The notes under the pieces: model-generated
What the model was told of the DNA's origin: nothing
Database searches by the model: none
Seen by the model: only the letters and a program-made list of their open reading frames with translations
Assembly (NCBI GenBank): GCA_900542795.1
Contig: UQPD01000105.1
Coordinates: forward strand, 1 to 9,294
DNA length: 9,294 nucleotides
Direction: 5' to 3'
Origin: an uncultured Prevotella sp.
GTDB lineage: Bacteria; Bacteroidota; Bacteroidia; Bacteroidales; Bacteroidaceae
Program-made: the position numbers and the translations under genes
In this document: one piece after another, positions 1 through 3,527 of the stretch
Layout of the letters: each line of letters begins with the position of its first letter
Position numbering within the stretch: the stretch's first letter is position 1

Positions 1-3
1 CGC

Positions 4-37
4 GTCTCGTGGGCTCGGACATGTGTATAAGAGACAG
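4..37 (+). other. Nextera transposase adapter (library artefact)
   Basis: The bases from 4 match the Nextera read-2 transposase adapter from GTCTCGTGGGCTCGG through the Tn5 mosaic end ATGTGTATAAGAGACAG. One base differs: position 20 is C where the adapter has G. Bases 1-3 may be the tail of an index or a trimming remnant. This is synthetic library sequence left at the end of an assembled contig, so genomic sequence begins at about base 38 and nothing should be inferred biologically from bases 1-37. Confidence 0.97.
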
Positions 38-55
38 AAATAATTCAGAAATGTG

Positions 56-86
56 TTGGCTAAATGCGGCGGATTCTTTACCTTTG
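56..86 (+). promoter_or_regulatory. Candidate Bacteroidota promoter P1 (TTG-N20-TACCTTTG)
   Basis: TTG at 56-58 is followed after 20 bases by TACCTTTG at 79-86. This fits the Bacteroidota primary sigma factor pattern of a TTTG/TTG -33 box and a TAnnTTTG -7 box separated by about 19-21 bases. The promoter is inferred from motif and spacing only. The nearest downstream gene is the HTH regulator at 423. Confidence 0.5.
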
Positions 87-114
87 TAAACGCTAAGAGA
101 AAAAGGTAACTTTG
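83..114 (+). promoter_or_regulatory. Candidate Bacteroidota promoter P2 (TTTG-N20-TAACTTTG)
   Basis: TTTG at 83-86 and TAACTTTG at 107-114 are separated by 20 bases, a full match to the Bacteroidota consensus. The TTTG of this module is also the end of the -7 box of the upstream module, so the two promoters are interlocked and polymerase could not occupy both at once. A start site a few bases beyond 114 would be expected. Confidence 0.6.
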
Positions 115-310
115 AACTCGTTCATCTTTATGGGCTGTCTTATGCTCCAAAAATAGCGTTTTTTGCTCTTGATTTTAGTTTGGAGTAGAATACGCAAAAT
201 TTGACAGCATGCTTTTGATGGGGGTATAAAGTAGTTTTATAAGGAGTTTGCCTTAGGGTGGATAAAGTTTTGGGCAAAAGGAAACGAAAGCTGGAAATTG
301 TTCAATTTTT

Positions 311-342
311 CCAAACCTTGAATGCCTTAGGTATTGGTTTGG
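311..342 (+). repeat. Compact inverted repeat in the HTH leader
   Basis: CCAAACC (311-317) pairs with GGTTTGG (336-342). Inside it AATGCCT (321-327) faces AGGTATT (329-335) with one G-T wobble, leaving only TTG (318-320) as a bulge and a tiny loop. As RNA this gives two stacked helices of about 7 and 6 bp. No T-run follows, so it is not an intrinsic terminator. It could be a leader-RNA structure or a palindromic protein site, possibly for the HTH protein encoded 80 bases downstream. Confidence 0.55.
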
Positions 343-410
343 TTCAGCTTAACGTCCTTCCATTGTTTGCCATAGCTCTTGCGAAACAGAAACAATAATC
401 TATATATAAT

Positions 411-416
411 AAAGGA
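411..416 (+). promoter_or_regulatory. Ribosome-binding site of the HTH gene
   Basis: AAAGGA ends six bases before the ATG at 423. This is a recognisable Shine-Dalgarno-like sequence, whereas most other genes in this window start after AT-rich leaders without one. It supports 423 as the start. Confidence 0.5.
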
Positions 417-422
417 ATTCAC

Positions 423-968
423 ATGATCGACAGAATACGCACCATCATGGAGCACTATAAGCTCTCACAACAAGATTTTGCTTCGCTGATAGGCATATCA
501 GCAGCAACACTCTCAAGTATCTTCAATGGTCGCACGCAACCATCGCAGCGTGCGGTTACAGGTATACATCAAGCATTCCCCGAAATAAATGTTAAATGGC
601 TGATGTTTAATGAGGGAGATATGTTAGGGGCTGAAACAGGGTCTGCAGGAGTGGTTGATGACGCTAATGCGGCACATCAAGGTGCAGTGATTGCTCCTGA
701 AGAAGCAGATGCTTTGGGAAGTTTATCAACAGGTAGTGCTGAGTCTCCCTCGCTCTTTCCAGAAGAAGCCTTCGTAGCTCCTCGATCAACTGTGGAGCAA
801 CGAGCGAATGCCTATGGTTCACGTCGAGATAATAGAAGTGTTATGCGTGGTGATGGTAATGTTATGACGAGTGCGATAAATATTGACAAAGAGGGACGTA
901 GAATAAAAGAGATACGTGTATTCTATAGTAATGGTACTTATGAGTCGTTCGTACCTTCAAATAAATAA
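423..968 (+). CDS. XRE-type helix-turn-helix protein with conserved C-terminal tail
   Basis: The product is a 181-residue probable DNA-binding regulator. Residues 2-62 form an XRE/Cro-like HTH domain. The helices include SQQDFASLIGIS followed by the recognition segment ATLSSIFNGRTQPS, then INVKWLMFNEG, a common way for these domains to end. Residues 70-150 are a low-complexity Ala/Gly/Glu/Ser linker. The last 25 residues (KEIRVFYSNGTYESFVPS) form a compact conserved-looking tail that I recall in HTH proteins of Bacteroidales, with unknown role. The start at 423 is supported by AAAGGA six bases upstream. No membrane or peptidase domain is visible, so it is not a LexA/CI-type cleavable repressor. 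Its target is unknown; the palindrome in its own leader and the 22-bp repeats 73 bases past its stop are candidate sites. Confidence 0.85.
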   Translation: MIDRIRTIMEHYKLSQQDFASLIGISAATLSSIFNGRTQPSQRAVTGIHQAFPEINVKWLMFNEGDMLGAETGSAGVVDDANAAHQGAVIAPEEADALGSLSTGSAESPSLFPEEAFVAPRSTVEQRANAYGSRRDNRSVMRGDGNVMTSAINIDKEGRRIKEIRVFYSNGTYESFVPSNK

Positions 969-1041
969 TGATAGTGGTGCACGAAAAAGTATTTATCGTT
1001 TTTAGATGTACGATTCTTTTCTGGCAATTTACGGTCTCAAA

Positions 1042-1129
1042 AAAGTAAGTTAACTAACATGTCTGAGTATGTTAACTTAAATCGTCAAGTAAGTTAACTT
1101 AAATGGCAAAGTAAGTCAACATACTTTTT
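1042..1129. repeat. Four tandem 22-bp iteron-like repeats
   Basis: Four units begin at 1042, 1064, 1086 and 1108. Their cores GTTAAC, GTTAAC, GTTAAC and GTCAAC sit at 1049, 1071, 1093 and 1115, exactly 22 bp apart. The consensus is AAAGTAAGTTAACTTAAAT followed by three variable bases. By hand alignment, unit 3 matches unit 1 at 18 of 22 positions, unit 2 at 17 and unit 4 at 14. The core AAGTTAACTT is palindromic. A further AAGTAAG at 1175-1181 falls in the same register, 66 bp after the matching heptamer of unit 4. A period near two helical turns puts all sites on one face of the DNA, as in protein-binding arrays. The partner protein is unknown. Confidence 0.85.
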
Positions 1130-1196
1130 GTTTACATGAAAATGTTTTTATCCCAAACAACGATTAAGCGAGATAAGTAAGATCCTTATAAGACAG

Positions 1197-1236
1197 AAAA
1201 AGCAAGTTGCTTCAGGTAGAAGTAACTTGCTTTTTT
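1197..1236. terminator. Bidirectional intrinsic terminator
   Basis: AAAAAGCAAGTT (1197-1208) pairs with AACTTGCTTTTT (1224-1235), and the stem continues inward through GCTTC against GAAGT (one G-T) to the loop AGGTA (1214-1218). The result is about 17 bp. Flanking A and T runs supply a U-tract on either strand, so the hairpin can end both the HTH transcript (+) and the queA-nudix transcript (-). Confidence 0.9.
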
Positions 1237-1276
1237 AAGTTTATAGCGTTTTGGATATTGAGTTGGAAGGGGGTGT

Positions 1277-1780
1277 TTATTCGTTAAATACGCGTTTCCA
1301 TTCTGCTTCGAAATTGGGCGTGAAGAAGTTTGTACCCATGCGTTGGTGAAGTTCGTTCATTGTAAAAAAACGACCACCATCAAGTTCATTAGTAGGTGTG
1401 GGAGAGAGCGTAGTCAGTACGCGGAATACATATACTAATTCGCGCTCTACCTCTGATTGGTGAATGTATTTGCACAAAAACTCGGGTTTGAGATTGGTAA
1501 GCCCAATTTCTTCGCGTGTTTCGCGTTCTAAAGCTTGTTCCACAGTCTCGCCCCAATCAATGTGTCCACCTACGGCTGTGTCCCATTTATTAGGCTGTAC
1601 CGTTTTCCATGTGGGGCGGTGCTGCAGAAATACATCACCTTGTGCATTAAACACGTGTAGGTGAACTACGGGGTGTAGCAGCATGCTTTTGCCGTTGTGG
1701 CATTCACCACGCGAAGCACTGCCCAGCACATTTCCCTCATCGTCAACAAGGGGTAATATTTCAGCTGAATTGTCTTGCAT
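1277..1780 (-). CDS. Nudix hydrolase (YfcD/isopentenyl-diphosphate-isomerase-like)
   Basis: The 167-residue protein carries a complete Nudix box at residues 72-94: G72-x5-E78-x7-R86-E87-T88-x-E90-E91-x-G93-L94. The glutamates E87, E90 and E91 are the expected divalent-metal ligands. Nudix enzymes hydrolyse nucleoside diphosphates linked to another moiety. The N-terminal layout (LVDDEGNVLGSASRGECH, then LHPVVHLHVFNAQGDVFLQHR) resembles the YfcD / IPP-isomerase-like subgroup, whose substrates are poorly defined, so no specific reaction is assigned. The start is the ATG 12 bp after the queA stop on the same strand, indicating co-transcription. The pair shares the downstream terminator at 1197-1236. 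The length is normal and all key residues are present. Confidence 0.9.
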   Translation of the reverse strand: MQDNSAEILPLVDDEGNVLGSASRGECHNGKSMLLHPVVHLHVFNAQGDVFLQHRPTWKTVQPNKWDTAVGGHIDWGETVEQALERETREEIGLTNLKPEFLCKYIHQSEVERELVYVFRVLTTLSPTPTNELDGGRFFTMNELHQRMGTNFFTPNFEAEWKRVFNE

Positions 1781-1792
1781 ATTCTTTATTGA

Positions 1793-3022
1793 TTAAGGTA
1801 TCAGCAATGAACTGTCACCATAGCTTAAGAAACGGAACTCATGGTTGAGTGCGTAGTTGTACACGCGGTGCCAATTATCACCAATAAGTGCGGAGACAAG
1901 AAGGAGTAGTGTTGACTTGGGTTGGTGGAAGTTTGTTACCATAGCCTTAATCACGTTGTAGCGATAACCAGGTGCAATGATGATTTGTGTTGAGGCATGT
2001 AATACGGGCAATTCGTTGCGATCCATCCATTGCAGAATAGTTTGCAGCGAGTTGAGTGTTGAGAGTTTAACCTCAGGCGAGGCAGCATAGTCGTAGGGCA
2101 TCCATTGGGGTATGTGTAAATCATCGGGATGAATATCAGGATTGCGATGAATCATTACACCTAAGTAATAAAGACTCTCGAGTGTGCGCACAGAGGTCGT
2201 TCCTACAGCAATGCAATGTCCATCATGAGCTATGAGGCGTTCGATGCTTTGTCGTGTCACTGCAATCCATTCAGCGTGCATGGGATGACCGCCAATTTCC
2301 TCACTTTTAACAGGCTTAAATGTGCCAGCTCCCACGTGTAGTGTGATTTCGTTGCGTTCAATTCCCTTTTCATCAAGAGCACGGAGTACGCGTTCTGTAA
2401 AGTGTAGACCAGCTGTAGGTGCAGCAACCGATCCTTTCACCTTGCTATACACCGTTTGATAGGTCTTGAGGTCACACTGTTCGGTTGCTCTGTTTAAGTA
2501 AGGTGGGATGGGCAGTTCGCCAATAGCTTCGAGTACTTCAGAGAAAGTGATGGAGTCATCCCCCCAATCAAACACCACCTCGTGCCCCGTGCCACTTATT
2601 CCCACACGTTCGGCTGTGAGAGTAACGGGACGGCCGTTTACGTTGATTTCTCGTTCCAATCGACCTTCCTTCCATTTTTTCAGATTACCTACCAAACAAG
2701 TCCAGATTACGCGGCGTGTTGTGGCAAAGTTTATTTGGTAATCGTGTGGCGTGTGTGGTTCAAGGCAAAACACTTCAATCAGTGCTCCTGTAGATTTATG
2801 GAAGTGTAAACGCGCTTGAATCACCTTTGTGTTATTAAACACCATGAGTTCGCCTTTATTCAAATAATTAGGCAAATTGTAGAACGTGTCCTCAGCAATG
2901 TCTCCACTGCGGTAGAGTAAGAGTTTAGATTCATCGCGTACCGTTTTGGGATATTTAGCGATGCGTTCATCGGGCAGTGGGTAGTCGTAGTCGGCTATGT
3001 GAATGTGTTTAGGGTCTTGCAT
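1793..3022 (-). CDS. queA: S-adenosylmethionine:tRNA ribosyltransferase-isomerase (QueA family), long form
   Basis: QueA transfers and isomerises the ribosyl group of S-adenosylmethionine onto 7-aminomethyl-7-deazaguanine at tRNA position 34, giving epoxyqueuosine. Family signatures seen are ADYDYPLPDERIAKYP near the N-terminus, VAAPTAGLHFTE (199-210), TLHVGAGTFKPV (227-238), HPMHAEW (246-252), AVGTTSVRTLES (272-283), TNFHQPKSTLLLLVSA (363-378) and FRFLSYGDSSLL (396-407). The ATG at 3022 gives 409 residues. An in-frame TTG at 3052 would add ten residues but overlaps the putative -7 box at 3050-3057, so ATG is preferred. E. coli QueA has about 356 residues; much of the extra length is roughly residues 285-345, between the TTSVRTLES and IIIAPG motifs. 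The gene is first in an operon with the Nudix gene. The symbol assumes orthologous function. Confidence 0.9.
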   Translation of the reverse strand: MQDPKHIHIADYDYPLPDERIAKYPKTVRDESKLLLYRSGDIAEDTFYNLPNYLNKGELMVFNNTKVIQARLHFHKSTGALIEVFCLEPHTPHDYQINFATTRRVIWTCLVGNLKKWKEGRLEREINVNGRPVTLTAERVGISGTGHEVVFDWGDDSITFSEVLEAIGELPIPPYLNRATEQCDLKTYQTVYSKVKGSVAAPTAGLHFTERVLRALDEKGIERNEITLHVGAGTFKPVKSEEIGGHPMHAEWIAVTRQSIERLIAHDGHCIAVGTTSVRTLESLYYLGVMIHRNPDIHPDDLHIPQWMPYDYAASPEVKLSTLNSLQTILQWMDRNELPVLHASTQIIIAPGYRYNVIKAMVTNFHQPKSTLLLLVSALIGDNWHRVYNYALNHEFRFLSYGDSSLLIP

Positions 3023-3049
3023 GATAAAATAAAATCTTTTTTTATGGCG

Positions 3050-3057
3050 CAAAGTTA
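3050..3057 (-). promoter_or_regulatory. -7 box of the queA-nudix promoter
   Basis: On the minus strand this reads TAACTTTG, a match to the Bacteroidota TAnnTTTG box, 28 bases upstream of the preferred queA ATG. No clear TTTG lies 19-21 bases further upstream; that place overlaps the opposing box at 3080-3087. This implies a short leader of about 20 nt. Confidence 0.6.
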
Positions 3058-3079
3058 GGTATTATAATTCGATTTGCGT

Positions 3080-3087
3080 TAACTTTG
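3080..3087 (+). promoter_or_regulatory. -7 box of the small membrane protein promoter
   Basis: TAACTTTG on the plus strand lies 30 bases upstream of the ATG at 3118. No clear TTTG -33 box is present; the expected place (about 3056-3059, TAGG) touches the opposing minus-strand box. It is assigned from the motif, its spacing to the gene and its mirror-image partner. Confidence 0.6.
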
Positions 3088-3117
3088 CGTGGTAAACCAA
3101 AAAATATACTCCATAAA

Positions 3118-3402
3118 ATGTCAGAATTTCCCAAATGGTTATTAGGCTTGGCAGGTCTTAGTCTTATACCTCTATTGTGTTGTCCGCTATTTCTGTTTGG
3201 TGGTACACCCTTTGGTACCAGCGAATACATGATTGTACGTTTTTTACTCTATCTTGCTACCCAAATCCTTTGGTTAGCTCCTTTAGCAACCTTTTTTATA
3301 GGTTTAGACCTTTGGCGTCGCGGTTATGAGCGTGCTGGTGTAACAATCAATGTGCTTGGCGTGGTGCTTAGCGTGTTGGCATTTTTATTGTTGTTCTTAT
3401 AA
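3118..3402 (+). CDS. Small integral membrane protein, three predicted helices
   Basis: The product is a 94-residue, strongly hydrophobic protein of no recognised family. Three membrane segments can be drawn at about residues 7-29 (LLGLAGLSLIPLLCCPLFLF), 38-62 (ending ATFFIGL) and 72-94 (a Val/Leu/Phe-rich C-terminus). A short basic connector, DLWRRGYER, sits between the second and third. The ATG at 3118 is preferred to an upstream in-frame TTG at 3085, because that TTG lies inside the TAACTTTG promoter box. The leader is AT-rich without a Shine-Dalgarno. The gene diverges from queA and has the helicase gene 123 bp downstream on the same strand, but nothing in the protein suggests a joint function. 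I cannot assign a role. Confidence 0.7.
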   Translation: MSEFPKWLLGLAGLSLIPLLCCPLFLFGGTPFGTSEYMIVRFLLYLATQILWLAPLATFFIGLDLWRRGYERAGVTINVLGVVLSVLAFLLLFL

Positions 3403-3527
3403 GGGGATATAAATAGGTTATTAGGTTATAAAGGGATATGAGGTCAAAACTCTCCAATAAACTTATAACCTTTTATTTTTTCTCTAATCCTCTAATAACC
3501 CTTTATAAACTCTCCATACCTCTTTAT
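3397..3527. repeat. Strand-asymmetric spacer with alternative stem-loops
   Basis: Bases 3397-3444 contain no C and 3444-3527 contain no G. The G-rich half repeats GGTTAT motifs (GGTTATTAG 3416-3424, AGGTTATAA 3423-3431, TTATAAAGGG 3426-3435), and the C-rich half has their complements (TTATAACCT 3463-3471, CTAATAACC 3492-3500, CCCTTTATAA 3499-3508). These pairings overlap, so they are mutually exclusive. AAACTCTCCA also occurs twice in the right half as a direct repeat. It could be a decayed inverted-repeat element or an RNA switch-like spacer. Confidence 0.6.
3423..3480 (+). terminator. Possible terminator after the membrane-protein gene
   Basis: AGGTTATAA (3423-3431) pairs with TTATAACCT (3463-3471) in a 9-bp stem followed directly by TTTATTTTTT. 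The stem is AT-rich and the loop is about 31 bases, so termination may be weak or partial. If it works, it would limit read-through into the helicase gene. Confidence 0.35.

Larger units (their letters stand above)
38..422 (+). other. Non-coding leader upstream of the HTH gene
   Basis: No convincing coding region is visible in these 385 bases on either strand; plus-strand ATGs run into stops within a few codons. The stretch contains two overlapping TAnnTTTG-type promoter modules near its left end (56-114), a compact inverted repeat (311-342) and a purine-rich ribosome-binding site just before the HTH start. If transcription starts after the second module, the HTH mRNA would carry an untranslated leader of roughly 300 nt. 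Confidence 0.6.
969..1276. other. Convergent intergenic region with repeat array and terminator
   Basis: These 308 bases lie between the 3' ends of the HTH gene and the Nudix gene, so they should not contain a promoter for either. No credible ORF or tRNA is seen. The region is AT-rich and contains a four-unit 22-bp repeat array (1042-1129) and a bidirectional terminator (1197-1236). The rest is unassigned. Confidence 0.7.
3048..3089. repeat. 10-bp inverted repeat forming the divergent promoter region
   Basis: CGCAAAGTTA (3048-3057) and TAACTTTGCG (3080-3089) are perfect inverted copies separated by 22 bases. Each arm contains one TAACTTTG box, pointing outward in both directions from the middle of the queA / membrane-protein intergenic region. 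Confidence 0.85.

Noticed and set aside
130..156. Leader peptide MGCLMLQK after the tandem promoters
   Set aside because: It is eight codons with no ribosome-binding site, no run of regulatory codons and no attenuator hairpin after it.
1042..1129. The 22-bp repeat array as a CRISPR array
   Set aside because: The unit is contiguous, with only about three variable bases between similar blocks. There are no spacers of normal length, repeats are too short and diverged, and no cas genes are present.
1147..1155. DnaA box-like TTATCCCAA near the repeats, suggesting a replication origin
   Set aside because: It matches TTATCCACA at only 7 of 9 positions, it is single, and no dnaA or partition gene is visible. 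Not enough to call an origin.
3023..3052. N-terminal extension of QueA from an in-frame TTG
   Set aside because: The extra ten residues (Lys/Arg/Phe-rich) are unlike QueA N-termini, and their start lies inside the TAACTTTG promoter box. The ATG at 3022 is better.
3085..3117. N-terminal extension of the membrane protein from TTG at 3085
   Set aside because: The TTG is part of the plus-strand -7 box, so it would not be in the transcript. ATG at 3118 is used.
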